The notes: generated by a model not told the origin, from the sequence alone. Positions 10,471 through 21,336 are shown, counted from the first letter of the stretch. The stretch is DNA of 64,000 bases from Phytophthora colocasiae (GCA_018806915.1 JAGKQI010000095.1:434001-498000), one strand, 5' to 3'. Numbers and translations: made by a program.

Positions 10471-11037
10471 TCACTTGTAGAGCGGGATGCACTCCTTGTA
10501 CACCTGCCACGAGTACTTACCCTTGAGTTTACGCACTCCCAGCCAGTACCAGTACAAGGTGCAGCTATCGCCGCAGCCGCTGTAGTCGAGCTTGAACGTC
10601 TGCTCGGGGATCGATTCGTGACAGTTCAAGTAAGACAGAGCGAGCTTGTTTCCCATCCAGATCTCGCATGGACCGTCGTGCGTGTACCCCGACGTGCGCA
10701 TGGTGCCGTCCGACGGGATCTGCTGTGGGATTCCCTTGGGGTCGCTCCATCCGCAGGCTTGGTCAGCTCCGTCCGAAACCTTGTATTTGGCCTTCTCCAT
10801 GAAGTCACGCAGACTCTTGTAGCCATTGTCCACTTGATACTGCGTGAAGTTCTCCTGCGTCTTGAATCCCTCCTTCTCGAGGAACGACAAGGGGTTCCAG
10901 AGCTCACGACGTTCCTTGGAAGTGGAGTTCGGTCGCGTCCAAGTCGGAGATGGAATGTACACGATCTGGTGAGCTTCAGTCGACTGCAACAGCATCGAAC
11001 TGCCAACGACAGCGAGCGTAGTTAACGAGGTCAGCAT
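10471..11037 (-). CDS. AA17-like lytic polysaccharide monooxygenase, short form
   Basis: A 188-residue paralogue of the preceding gene. Its signal peptide (MLTSLTTLAVVGSSMLLQSTEA) is followed by HQIVYIPSPTW, again placing His at the mature N-terminus. The core is almost the same: NPLSFLEKEG, FTQYQVDNGYKSLRDFM, the second brace His in TSGYTHDGPC, YLNCHES, LDYSGCGDSC and a terminal KYSWQVYKECIPLYK. It stops directly after the catalytic domain, with no tail. The two copies are tandem on the same strand, about 420 bp apart, so duplication is recent. The action (oxidative cleavage of pectin-type polysaccharide using copper and a reductant) is known for the family. It was not tested here. Confidence 0.87.
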   Translation of the reverse strand: MLTSLTTLAVVGSSMLLQSTEAHQIVYIPSPTWTRPNSTSKERRELWNPLSFLEKEGFKTQENFTQYQVDNGYKSLRDFMEKAKYKVSDGADQACGWSDPKGIPQQIPSDGTMRTSGYTHDGPCEIWMGNKLALSYLNCHESIPEQTFKLDYSGCGDSCTLYWYWLGVRKLKGKYSWQVYKECIPLYK

Positions 11038-11070
11038 TGCGGTTGACTAGTGCTTGTCTAAGGTGTCGGC

Positions 11071-11084
11071 AATTGAGGAATGAC
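11071..11084 (-). promoter_or_regulatory. Oomycete initiator-like element of AA17-like gene 2
   Basis: Minus-strand GTCATTCCTCAATT resembles the oomycete initiator consensus and lies 34-47 nt upstream of the start codon, a spacing similar to the tyrosinase promoters in this window. Confidence 0.5.
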
Positions 11085-11813
11085 TCTGGTAGAGTGGACG
11101 TTCGTCGGGACGGAAGTTCGATAATTACGGCCCTCGATTGCGGGTCGCATGGGCGTGAATGAGGACTCCCCATTGAGGAGTGACTGGCTTTGCATCGGTC
11201 CTCCTCCTTTACATGCAAAACGTCGATCAAGCTGGAATCTGGAATCGGCAGCACATGATAATAACGCGAATCTATTGAACCTTAGTTAATACATATATCG
11301 GCAGCGCTTGTATGGCCCACTACATGGACGAGTACGTCGATTACTTGCACTTTATTTGTTGTCATCGCTGTCAAGGATAGCCTGGGGGGGGGCCGGTTTT
11401 GTTGCACCCCCCCCCCCCCCCTCCCGGGGGGGTGCAACCGTTTCCCCATCGAAAGTCGCATACATGTAATCGGTAAGGACATCATGAAACTTTCGTGCAA
11501 ACTGTTTTGAGTACCTTGAAGGTTAATATACTTGAGGTGCAGCCAAACACGTATCTCTTCGGCTGACATCGAGATGGCAGCACCTTCATGAGAACTATCC
11601 TGCGTTTTAACATGACACAGTTTCAATTACGAAAACGATCTCAAAACGATTAATCGGTTGGTCTCCATGCAGCCGTAAGCAACGTACAGAACCTCAAAAC
11701 TTTCTCTTCGCGTGGACCAGCTCCTCTACTGCCACTTTAAACCCAAGTGCTTTCCGGATCACCAGATTTGACTCGATCGGATGAACGAGTCGGCTGTATG
11801 GCTCGACTGGAGT
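11085..11813. other. Intergenic region with a G/C-tract hairpin
   Basis: No gene recognised. It contains the C-rich inverted repeat at 11401-11438 and one TACATGTA palindrome at 11461-11468. Confidence 0.5.
11401..11438. repeat. Inverted repeat with long C tract
   Basis: GTTGCACCCCCCC (11401-11413) is the exact reverse complement of GGGGGGGTGCAAC (11426-11438), leaving a 12-nt loop made almost wholly of C. A second G tract precedes it at 11384-11392. Hairpin or quadruplex/i-motif formation is plausible. No function is known. Confidence 0.8.
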
Positions 11814-11855
11814 GGGAGTCATTACTACAACCTAATTACAACTAGACGATACATC
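11814..11855. repeat. Left terminal inverted repeat of the MULE
   Basis: Fifteen bases (11822-11836) are perfectly complementary to the right end, with weaker pairing further in. Just inside are GCAAC and ATGTTGCT motifs (about 11862-11890), like the repeats scattered through the element. Confidence 0.75.
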
Positions 11856-12041
11856 ACTGAGAGCAACGCAAAGCAGATTTATGTTGCTGGGTAAGCTATT
11901 CATGTAAATTTTGCTGGTAAGCTATTCATTCAAAATATTTGAAATTCAAATTTGTCGGTTGTTCTTAAGTACGACGAGGGACTGCCTCCCATTTTCTCCA
12001 TAACCCGAGGAAGGGAGAAGGATCGCACGTCTGGCGCTGCC

Positions 12042-15000
12042 ATGGGGAAGCTGTACAAGCAGCAACAGACCCAAGTCATACCTAATATGAAGGGAAAGAA
12101 GAAGCCACAGGCGGACAATGTGGGTAATGCAGGTAAGCTACAGCAACACCAGTCAATAGTAGTATAAGTGCTAATTCTTGGTTACAGAACGTCGTGCCAG
12201 TTTGCGCCCTCGGGGGCGCATTGACTATCTGGTGGCTAACCAAGGCATCACAAAGGACAATCTAAATGACGAAGACTACATTGATGGATCGGATGGATCG
12301 TTAGACTCTGTTCAGGAAGCTGAGCCCGGCTCCAGGGATAACGAAGCGCCCCAAGAAGAAAATGGTGGTGTACTAATCGACGACGCAAATGGTGGAGCTT
12401 TCGAGGTAGCTACACAAGAAAGAGAGGCCGTGGACGGTGCTGAAGAGGTCTGTATGAACGAGTTGAGCTCCAGCAACGATGATATTGACGGATTAGGCAA
12501 TGATGGGAGTGTTGCCGCGGCGCTGAACGTTACTAAGAATACTGTAGACACGGGGAACGTAGTGGCTAACGTCAACACTACACACCAGACATTACTGACA
12601 ACAATTTCAGCTTGGGGAGTGCTGAGCAGAAGGCGCATGGGGAGAAGAAGAACGAAGAGAAGAAGAACGAAGAGAAGAAGAACGAAGAGAAGAATATCGA
12701 AGAAAAGGCGCTTGACGAGAAGAAGAACAAAGATATGAACATCGAAGAGAAGGCGCATGAAGAGAAGAAGAAGAATGAGAAGAGCATCCAAGAGAAGGCG
12801 CGTGAAGACGAGAAGGAATACGAGAAAGAGGTCGGCAAGAGTGAAAGCAACATTACGTTGGACAACTTGTCGGAGAGTGAGAGGACCAGCGACAGGTCGC
12901 TTGATTCTGCAACAAAACGTGAAGGTATGCTGTGTTACTTGCTGTGTTGTTTGAGTTTTTGCTACTGTTGCTAATATAGTCTATGGAAAATCGAGTTACA
13001 GAGGCGAAGAGGGCTATTTTACCACCGCGATATCCTACAAACAACGTTGCTGAAATACCGTTTGAGAAAAAGAGACCTCGACCAGTTCAAGAAGAAGTGG
13101 ATACAGATAGCGATGAGGTGGATCTTTCGTCGAGGCGGAGCAGGACTTGTGAGCCCAATACTTCTGCCGATTTTGCTGGGTCTCCGATACGAAAACTTTC
13201 TCGCCGCAAAAGTAAAACGTGGGAAGATCGCAAAAGTTGCTCAAGTCCCACAACCCAGTCGAAAATTTGGTGCCTGAACTTCCACAGGATACGTTCGATA
13301 CATGGGAAGCGTTTCACACGATGCTCAAGGAATACGAGCAAAACTTTTTCCTCCACTACCGGATTCGTAGCTCCGAAATGTGCGCCAAGTTCAACAGGTG
13401 ATGTAGACTGCTTCGTGAGTTGGATCACTACTACTGATAACTATGTTGTTTGTTCTGTTGCTTCATATGTTGCTTCATATGGTGCTTCAAATGTTGCTCC
13501 GTATGTTGCATCGTATGTTGTTTGTCAATGTTGCTTTAATATTTTAGCACCCACGATGGCATCGCAAAGATCCCAGATTATTTTTCGCACAGCTACAAGC
13601 GTTTGTGGTGTAGTCACGCCGCCACACAGAAAGGTCGTGGTGCAGGTCGGCGTAGTCATGACCAGCGTTATACGGGGTGTGAAGCAAGCTTTGTTGCTCG
13701 TGTGGTGAAGGTTTTGAAAGGTGGCATTGCAAAATGGAAGGTTTGCATTGATCGTGAAAAGGAGGTACAAGTAAACTTTTCTGAGATGATATTTATGATA
13801 ATCATTTTCTGACCAGTGTTGCTTAGATTTCCAGACACAACCATCGAACAACCAAGACTATATTTGAGTCGTACCGAGGTGCCAAGTCAATGCCTCTGTC
13901 ACGCCAAGTCCGTCAAGATCTCGGTCTCCTTGCTGAAATGAAGACAAGCACAGCTGATGTGAATCGCTATCTTTCTGATAAACTGGGTGGGTAGCAGACT
14001 AGTGCTTCTTGTTCATGTGTATTTACTTTTAATTGAAACTTGATGTGAACGTCTCTTTACGAAACAGACATGACAATTACTCCACAGCAAACACGAAACA
14101 TGATGCGGCACTTATTGGGGGCTTCAACAACTGAGAGAGTCAAAGTACTGCTGGATTCATTTGCTGAAGTGGAAGGCAATGATGTGCTTTTTGTCCAAGA
14201 TCAGATGGACATCACGTGTGTCATTGCAATTCAAACACGTGTACAAAATACCTGTTTTGGACAGTGGGGAGACACGTTAGTGATGGACTGGACTCACGGT
14301 ACCAATAACTTGGGGTACCACTTAGGTAGGGTGTTTTATTTATCGTTACTATTATCCTGGACTAACACTGTTTAAACTTTTTCAGGCAGCCTTCTCGTGA
14401 CATCAGCTACAGGACGAGGGGTGCCTGTTATTGAGTTTCTTGCCTTGGATAAGAAGGCTACAACCATGGAGACAATTATTGACTTCTTCAAGCGGCATAA
14501 TCCGACCTGGGGTAAGATTGAAACTGTCGTTATCGACAAAGATTTTGTCGAATGGCGCGTATTAGAGGCTTCCTTCCCTGGTACGAAGATCATTCTTTGT
14601 CAGTTCCATGCCATCACGTACTGGAGGAAAGTTTGTCGCCGATCCAAGTTCGATTTAAAGGTGTCACAACGAGATTTGATGGAAGCAGCATTTGCTAAGC
14701 TCGTCTACTGGTAGGTGTTGCTTATTATGTTGCTGCTTTTGTTGCTTACTATGTTGTTTGCTATGTTGCTTACTATGTTGCTTCAATGAAACTTGACCTA
14801 TAGCGAAACACAGCGATCGTTCAACTTGGAGTTGGAAGCATTTACAAGAGCTTGCGAAAAGGAGTCTCCTCAACTACTCCAGTATTTCACAGCAAATTGG
14901 AAAACTTGCGACTCCATGTGGGCAAATTACATCAGGGGCAAATACTTTTCTGCGGGAAACACCACAACAAACCGGATCGAATCCAATTGGAATCAAGTGA

Positions 15001-17686
15001 AGCTACTGCTGGGTAAACGTCCACGACTGGATGCAACAATCAGCGGTCTTATGGCTCACAAAACAACAATAATTCGACAACTTCTCGCATATATAAGGAA
15101 ACATTCAACCTCTACGCGACAGGCCGACAGCATTCCGGAATTCCTGGTACGAGTATCGAAGCACCTGAGTGACGATTGCATGGCTAAAGTTCGTTTCCAA
15201 TGGGACTACTTCGTGGTGTACTTGGCGGATACAGTTTGCACGAAGAACAGTGGAGTTTTGGGAGAGTGGAAAATTTGTACGCGGGGCCATACGTACACCT
15301 GTAATGACTTCCAGTGGCTGTCTGTTCTACTGTAGCCACCACCTGCCATGCCAGTGCCTGATGTATATTGCCCAGTGTGTCCATCGATTTGAAAATCTAC
15401 CGCCGTCTACAATTGCTTTGCGGTGGGATATGCTGGCAATGGCCGACATGGAGAACAAGTTCGTTGAAGGCATTTCTTCACTTGTAGACGTTCAAGACAC
15501 GATGAAAGTAGCTGTCGACTCATTTACTCATGACGGTTTAACGCAATCTAGCGTTCCTAACGAGAGAGTTGAAGAATCACCGCGGACCTTAACAATCCAA
15601 GACGCTACAGATGCAACCCAAGAAGCAACATTTGAAGCAACCCAAGAAGCAACATTTGAAGCAACCCAAACAGCAACACTGATAAAGGACCGAAACAAAT
15701 GTACTTCTAGGAGCCCCAAGCGCAGCATTCAACGACACAAGACCAAACGCGGCATTGTTTACGTGAAAATCCGCCGTCGAGAGCGAGCCAATGTAGTTGT
15801 TCTGTCTGGCTGAGGAAAACTATTGCTACGCTAAAGCGGTATTTGAGCCAGTCATGGAGTATTTATCTGGGTTGTCCAGCCCAGCGTTTTTGTCTGCTCT
15901 TCGCACCTGGAAGGAAACCGTGCGAAATGGACTGCGTGAACATAGTGGAGCTGGAGTTGATGTCTCGGGCATTACCGAAGCAGTTGACGAAACAGATAGG
16001 TCAAATTCGTCTGATGCTGAATCGGAAATTGCACCTGCAGAACTTATTGATACCATGCATTTGATCAAGGGAATGGAGCAACGTAGCGAAATTCCTTCGC
16101 CAGCGGAAACAGTACGATTGGAGAGTGATAAAGCGCCATCTGAACCAGCTTTGCCTGCCCAAGGTATTACCTACGAGTCTGACACAGGCGCAACACCGCA
16201 AAACTTTGCAAGCACAAAAGATGACATGTCTACTGGAGTCGAAGTGATTCGATTACCGCAACGGAAGCCTCGCCACAACCAGCGGAAGAAACTGAAACAA
16301 GGCACAATAGACAAGAGCGCGAAACCACGAAAACTAGCTGCCATCTCGCTTCCAGACAAACGCATACCTTCTCTGCCCCGTGTGTTGGAGTGGACCAGTC
16401 ACATGGTTGATCCTCATCACGTCAGGGAAATCCTCGCAAACTATCCTTTGATTATGGACGACGAATTCATAGCTGCACGTGACGCTAAGAGCAAACGTGA
16501 ATTTGTTTCAAGTGCTGACTACGAATTCAACTTCGTGATCCCCCACAAACTTGTCATCAAGTTGAAAGCTGTGGTGGAAACTGAGAAGAAAACATGTCCA
16601 AATTCAATGTTCTTTAATGCTGAAGAAGAGCACGCTGAAGGTACAACAGAAGAAGTCATCGCTTTTATTCCAGGTGGTTCGCCACGTTTTACCAGGTTAG
16701 TAGTATGCTGTGTTGCTTGTTTTGTTGCTAACCGCTTGTGTTGCTTGTTATGTTGATACAGTGCAGCAGTCTACAGGATGTCACAGTACTATAATATAAT
16801 GCGGAAGCTCAGGGCTTGGATTGCAGACGTCGAGTGGGTCCGGTCGACAAGCTGGGGTGATATTCGCTCGCACCCAGAGCTATTCGATGAAGAAACGGAA
16901 ACCGCGGCGTTAAAAAAGCCTCACTTTGTACCGACGCAACATCAACAATTGGCTGATGATGTCGTGAAGACACTTGAGGGATGTTGCTTGAGCTCAATCT
17001 ATCGGTTAAGTGGAGGAGAGTGTGCTGTTATGGTGGATAATTTGGTGGGAAGGCTAGCTCGCGACTGTATGCTGAACGATACCGTTCTTGATTTCGGAAT
17101 TCGATGCATTGCTGAATCAATTGGCGGTTGCTATGTGCTAAGTCCGTTTGCACCGACATTGGGTTGCCCTCCGCCGCCACAAGCTCCAATATCAAGCTAC
17201 AAGAGCGTTGTGCTGCCTGTACACCTGTCCGATATTCATTGGGGCGTCATCATCGCCAGCTTTTCGTACGCTACGACGACACCGACAATTACACCATATT
17301 TCTATGAGCCATTGTGCTCTACCTCATATCGAGCGTCAATGGAATCGACGTACAAAAGCGTTGTGGGAAAATTCCTGAAGGACTGGCATGCTAATTCCAT
17401 GTCAGATGAAGATGATCCTGTGGTAGAAAAAAGTGCGTGGATAACTGGGCCTAAACAGCCAGATGGAAGTTCATGTGGAGTCTTGGTGATCGCCCAAGTT
17501 TACTCAATGCTGAAGAAGAGCTTCCGATTCTCGAGAACCACTGTAACGAGAAACGACGTAGCTATTATGCGGTTACGAATTATGTGGATGATTTTACAAC
17601 TGCCTGAGGTTAGCACGAGGGCGAACAAAGTTGCTAGAGAAGTTGCTGGGACTGACATTGAACTCTTGGCGACGGTACCCACTTAA
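12042..17686 (+). pseudogene. MULE transposase plus Ulp1/C48-like domain, several introns and frame breaks
   Basis: Exons start at the ATG at 12042 (MGKLYKQQQ). Regions in order: acidic and Lys/Glu-repeat segment (about 12610-12920, KKNEE units); a FAR1-like zinc-binding block (RYTGCEASF...WKV, about 13550-13760); the MULE DDE core with LVMDWTHGTNN (14280-14312), VVIDKD (about 14525), the CxxH motif CQFH (about 14600) and NRIESNWNQVK (about 14970) as the likely D, D, CH and E sites; a SWIM-like zinc finger (CNDFQW...CSHHLPCQC, about 15300-15360); a Ser/Glu-rich linker; and a C-terminal cysteine-protease region with HWGVI (about 17236) and QPDGSSCGV (about 17457), the His and Cys boxes of Ulp1-type peptidases. 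Frame changes near 12610, 13230, 15310 and 15790 are not all explained by introns, so the gene is probably broken. Confidence 0.8.
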
Positions 17687-17720
17687 GAAAATTGAATTTC
17701 GTCTCAACATACATATTGGC

Positions 17721-18095
17721 TCAACTTTCGTCTAGTAAAGCGTTGCAGGATTCCTCCAGCGCTATAGGGTAAGACATAATATAGCCTGCGCTGCGAATTG
17801 GGACGCCAGCTGCGGTAGTGATGCGTGTTGTTTTTTGTTTCTCTCGGGAAATTAGCATAGCCAACTCATCATGCGCATTAAGAATCTTCAGCGAGTACAA
17901 CGACATTTTCTCGAGCTTTTCTTCCATTTCTGAAAGGTGTTGAAGTCGGGACCGCAAAAGCCGGTGGCAAATAGCTGCTTGGTGGCTTCGAGGGGCGTCT
18001 GGTTCAGCGCTCGCAGTTGCCTGTGGGTCTGGGATCGCTGTATTATCTTCAGGACCACGAGGGCTGGCGCAGCCTCTGGTGGTATCTTCGTTCAT
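17721..18095 (-). CDS. Small coiled-coil protein inside the MULE
   Basis: A 124-residue ORF from the ATG at 18095, convergent with the transposase (the stops are about 35 bp apart) and inside the terminal repeats. The N-terminal half is Pro/Ala/Ser rich. The middle (about residues 43-85) has a heptad-like run including LRSRLQHLSEMEEKLEKM. No homologue is recognised. Its position makes it a candidate accessory gene of the transposon, but it could also be a chance ORF. Confidence 0.45.
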   Translation of the reverse strand: MNEDTTRGCASPRGPEDNTAIPDPQATASAEPDAPRSHQAAICHRLLRSRLQHLSEMEEKLEKMSLYSLKILNAHDELAMLISREKQKTTRITTAAGVPIRSAGYIMSYPIALEESCNALLDES

Positions 18096-18269
18096 GTTTG
18101 TTTTTGAAACAGCTGCTCTCAGGTATTTGCAAAATTCACGTTTACAATCGGTAACTTTCAATGTTGCACTAATATCTTCAAGAATATTTTACGCCACTGG
18201 CTCTATTCATCAATCTTGTGTTGTTTGTTAAGTCGCTTGTTAAGTCATAAGTCCTCCATATGTTGCTGC

Positions 18270-18312
18270 AAGACGTGTCGTCTTGTCGGTATTAGGTTGT
18301 AGTAACGCCGTC
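18270..18312. repeat. Right terminal inverted repeat of the MULE
   Basis: ATTAGGTTGTAGTAA (18291-18305) complements the left end exactly. Inwards lies ATATGTTGCTGC, another copy of the TGTTGCT motif. Confidence 0.75.
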
Positions 18313-19362
18313 CCAATCGAGGCGAAGAACTTGAAGTGGCAGTTCCGAGCTGCCGGCTGGACCGAGTACAGTAAAGCGGTAGTAATCTCGGATTACCGAT
18401 ACTTTAGCTGCAAAAGTTTTGTGGCTCGAATGTTAGATAGGCTACATGTAGTACATGTAAGCTAGGATGTAGTTCACGCGCTCGTTGAGCCACCGTGTGC
18501 AACCAGTCTAGCGCAACATGGGAACAAGTTGGATGCTAACCACCGGTATGCTATATCAACGGACTGCAAATTGGCGGTAGTTGGGTACTCTTCCAGCCAC
18601 AAGACGTCAAAATTAGCGATGACGAGCTACATGCATCCTAGAAAAGGTCGACAGTTCCTGATGTTCGTTTGAGGAAAATGAAAATCTATAGATCAATTGC
18701 GCCTGCGCCAAATGCTGTTCCATCGATGAGCTGTTGCCATACGAGATAGCGAACAACTGGTTGCAGCTGGACCCCCGAAATGTATCTGGGAGTCCTAGCC
18801 TGAGACTGCCCCAAAACGTGATAGCGCTGAGTCCCAAATTCATTCCGTGGCGTAAATTCAGCGTGCACACTGTGAGTCACCTGGGTGCACTTCAACTGCG
18901 AGAGCTAGGTGGTTCGCCATCGCGAGACAAACCGGTGTTACACAACCAGTCGCCGGAAAGCCGCTCGGAATTCCAGGAGTATCATGGATAGAGGCGTTTG
19001 AAGTTGCGCCTGCAAGCAGATCGACCAACGTGTAGACTTTTGGATCCATTAGCAATGAGCACTCTAACCGGACGGATGTACCTTATGCACTTCGTGGTGA
19101 CCCATTGCTGCCTGTCCTCATGGTCGAACCTAGCGACAAACAGTATCCTTGATACCAGTACATCTGGCCTTTCGCCATTTGCGCTCAGAATAGCGAATAG
19201 ACGTACGTTACCACGCTAGCGATGTCCTCTGCCTGTCGGAGGAAATATTCAGAGAGAAGGCGGAAAACTGCCACTTTGCTCTGCCTGCTGCCGCAGTCTC
19301 AACCTTCTCATTATTCATTTCCTTGTCGTCGGCGTAAATCACTTTCGACCACAAGACCTACT
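18313..19362. other. Intergenic region upstream of the tyrosinase cluster
   Basis: About 1 kb with no supportable gene. It contains two adjacent TACATGTA palindromes (18443-18450 and 18452-18459) and the initiator-like element of tyrosinase 1. Confidence 0.5.
19307..19320 (+). promoter_or_regulatory. Oomycete initiator-like element of tyrosinase 1
   Basis: TCTCATTATTCATTT fits the initiator consensus GCTCATTYYNCAWTTT at nearly all positions and lies about 45 nt before the start codon at 19363. Confidence 0.55.
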
Positions 19363-21336
19363 ATGAAGCTCATTTGGATCGTTCTCGCCGGCCTCTTGGC
19401 ACTCATTGCTAGAGTGTCCAATGTCGAGGCTCAAACCTGCGGATCCCGTCTTCGAAAGGACTGGGATATGATGACGGCTACTGAGAAAACCACGTACCGG
19501 AACGCTATTCGTGCGGCTATGGACTCCGGTGCGTACATCAAGTTCGTCGAGATGCACACGGAGATGATGTCGGAACGGGAGGCGCACCGTCAGTGCATGT
19601 TCATGTACTGGCACCGTCTACTTCTCGTCGCTTTCGAGAACATGCTCCGAGGCCAAGGTGCCGCCTACGCCTGTGTGACCGTGCCCTACTTTAACTGGAT
19701 CGTTGCTAGTGCCCGAGTCACGTCGGGTGCCTGTAACTCCATGGGTAGCTGCATGGCCATCACCCGTGAGCTTGGAGGCTGGACTACTGGCGTTCAACGC
19801 ACGCTCTCCATCAACGGCGTGAACAACGCGGGACGGTGCGTGACCTCGTCACCCCTCGATCGCTTTTGCCAGCTCTCGTCGACCACCGGCGGTGCATGTG
19901 CCCGGTGCGTTCCACGCAGTGACTGGTCCACCGTTCGGGTCCCGTCCAGCACGGGTTACGCTTCCGTGCGCGCGCAAATATTCAACGCCCAGAACATTGG
20001 TCAGATGTCACCGAATGTCGAGAATGGTTGCCACAACAATGTGCACGCCAACTTCGGCAGCACCATGGGCACGTTTGCATCCCCGGCCGACCCGATCTTC
20101 TGGTCGCACCACGCCATGGTTGACCTACTGCACGTCATTTTCCACAAGTGCCGCGTCGGAACGCAACGCCTCACGTTCCAGCAGAAGGCGACCAACCCGG
20201 TCGCGTGGACGTCCTGCGCCCGTCGCGACTCGAGCACCCCGTTCCGACCGACCGACGTGGTTACTATGCGCACCGGTGAACGCGGCATCAATCCCATTCC
20301 TGGTTCGTCGGATCCCCGTATCGGCCGATACTTCTCGGGCGTACCGAACCAGTTCGCCGGTTTGATGGATACCCGTGACTTGGGCTCCAGCAGCTACGGA
20401 TACTACGTCAGTGGCCAGGTTGCCACCATGTACACGCAGTGCGACGCGTCTCCGAGGTCGCGTAAGCTGTACGAGACGAACTCGACGGAGCCGACGATGT
20501 GCGGTGTCGCGGGTGAGGACGGTCACGAGACCGGCGAGACCTACGACCACGAGACTGGCGAGACCGGCGACTATGGGACCGATGAATACGACTACGCTTC
20601 GGAGAACAATTTCCCCGAGACCGACTACAACGGCCAGGATGACGGACACCAGGAAGCCGTGGTTGTCGACCCATCGGGTAACGAGATTGACGAGAACACG
20701 CCTACGGACGCTTACGTTACGGAAGACGCAGAGAAGAAAGTCTATGACTGGTATGACGAGGCTCTCGCCAACATGGGCGGTGACACTAAAGAAAACATGG
20801 ACGACCTGGAACGTCAGGCCTGCATGTTCGAGAACGTGTGCTTGGGTGGCACGAAGGACTACACTCCGGAGTTCAAGGCCATTTGGAAGGTGAAGGAGCC
20901 CCGTTGCAAGACCATCGTGGATGCTATTCTCAACGGCACTGATCCCATTCAGTACGATTCCTGGCGTGAAGACATGGAGAAGGTTTTTGGATGTCCCGAG
21001 CCGTCGGACTCGTACACCACACCAGTGTATACGACGGATTCGTGGAGCTCATCGAGTTCCGGTTCGTACAGCTCGTCCACGTCCGGGTCGGTGGCTTACC
21101 CGGACAACTCCAACGACACGATCCACTTTTACGACACGGAGGCGCCTAGTGATGACATTCTGCTGCCTGATGACACTGAAGAGCCTATTGACACTGAGGA
21201 GCCTACTGATGACACTGAGGAACCTACGGAGGAGCCTACCGAGGAGCCTACGGAAGAGCCCACGGAAGAGCCCACGGATGCGCCTACCGACGACACTCCT
21301 GTCGACACTGTCGATGTCATTGACACGCTGAGTTAA
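19363..21336 (+). CDS. Secreted tyrosinase 1
   Basis: A 657-residue type-3 copper oxidase. The start at 19363 gives a clean signal peptide (MKLIWIVLAGLLALIARVSNVEAQ). The open frame extends upstream only through basic non-signal sequence. CuA histidines lie in FVEMHTEM, EAHRQC and YWHRLLL. CuB histidines lie in GCHNNVHANFG and FWSHHAMVD. The core ends near residue 370, followed by an acidic Thr/Tyr linker, a Cys-containing domain (RQACMFENVCLGG...KEPRC...FGCPEP) shared by all copies here, and a long Ser/Thr/Pro/Glu tail with a repeated TEEP unit. Known reaction of the family: o-hydroxylation of phenols and oxidation of diphenols to quinones. The real substrate is unknown. It is the first of four tandem copies. 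Confidence 0.93.
   Translation: MKLIWIVLAGLLALIARVSNVEAQTCGSRLRKDWDMMTATEKTTYRNAIRAAMDSGAYIKFVEMHTEMMSEREAHRQCMFMYWHRLLLVAFENMLRGQGAAYACVTVPYFNWIVASARVTSGACNSMGSCMAITRELGGWTTGVQRTLSINGVNNAGRCVTSSPLDRFCQLSSTTGGACARCVPRSDWSTVRVPSSTGYASVRAQIFNAQNIGQMSPNVENGCHNNVHANFGSTMGTFASPADPIFWSHHAMVDLLHVIFHKCRVGTQRLTFQQKATNPVAWTSCARRDSSTPFRPTDVVTMRTGERGINPIPGSSDPRIGRYFSGVPNQFAGLMDTRDLGSSSYGYYVSGQVATMYTQCDASPRSRKLYETNSTEPTMCGVAGEDGHETGETYDHETGETGDYGTDEYDYASENNFPETDYNGQDDGHQEAVVVDPSGNEIDENTPTDAYVTEDAEKKVYDWYDEALANMGGDTKENMDDLERQACMFENVCLGGTKDYTPEFKAIWKVKEPRCKTIVDAILNGTDPIQYDSWREDMEKVFGCPEPSDSYTTPVYTTDSWSSSSSGSYSSSTSGSVAYPDNSNDTIHFYDTEAPSDDILLPDDTEEPIDTEEPTDDTEEPTEEPTEEPTEEPTEEPTDAPTDDTPVDTVDVIDTLS

Larger units (their letters stand above)
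11814..18312 (+). mobile_element. Decayed MULE-type DNA transposon with Ulp1-like protease
   Basis: About 6.5 kb bounded by terminal inverted repeats. The left end contains TTACTACAACCTAAT (11822-11836) and the right end contains its exact reverse complement, ATTAGGTTGTAGTAA (18291-18305). The similarity continues imperfectly inwards for about 20 bp (left CTAGACGATACATC, right complement CAAGACGACACGTC). Inside are a Mutator-like transposase fused to or followed by a C48-type protease region, and a small convergent ORF. I could not find matching target-site duplications, and the main gene carries frame breaks, so this copy is probably old and inactive. Coordinates of the outer ends are uncertain by about 10 bp. 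Confidence 0.75.

Noticed and set aside
10432..11025. Plus-strand ORF of 197 codons over AA17-like gene 2
   Set aside because: Antisense to a clearly coding frame with signal peptide and paralogue; composition is typical of a shadow frame.
11814..18312. Target-site duplication for the MULE
   Set aside because: Compared the bases just outside the inverted repeats for 8-10 bp matches at both plausible borders; none found.
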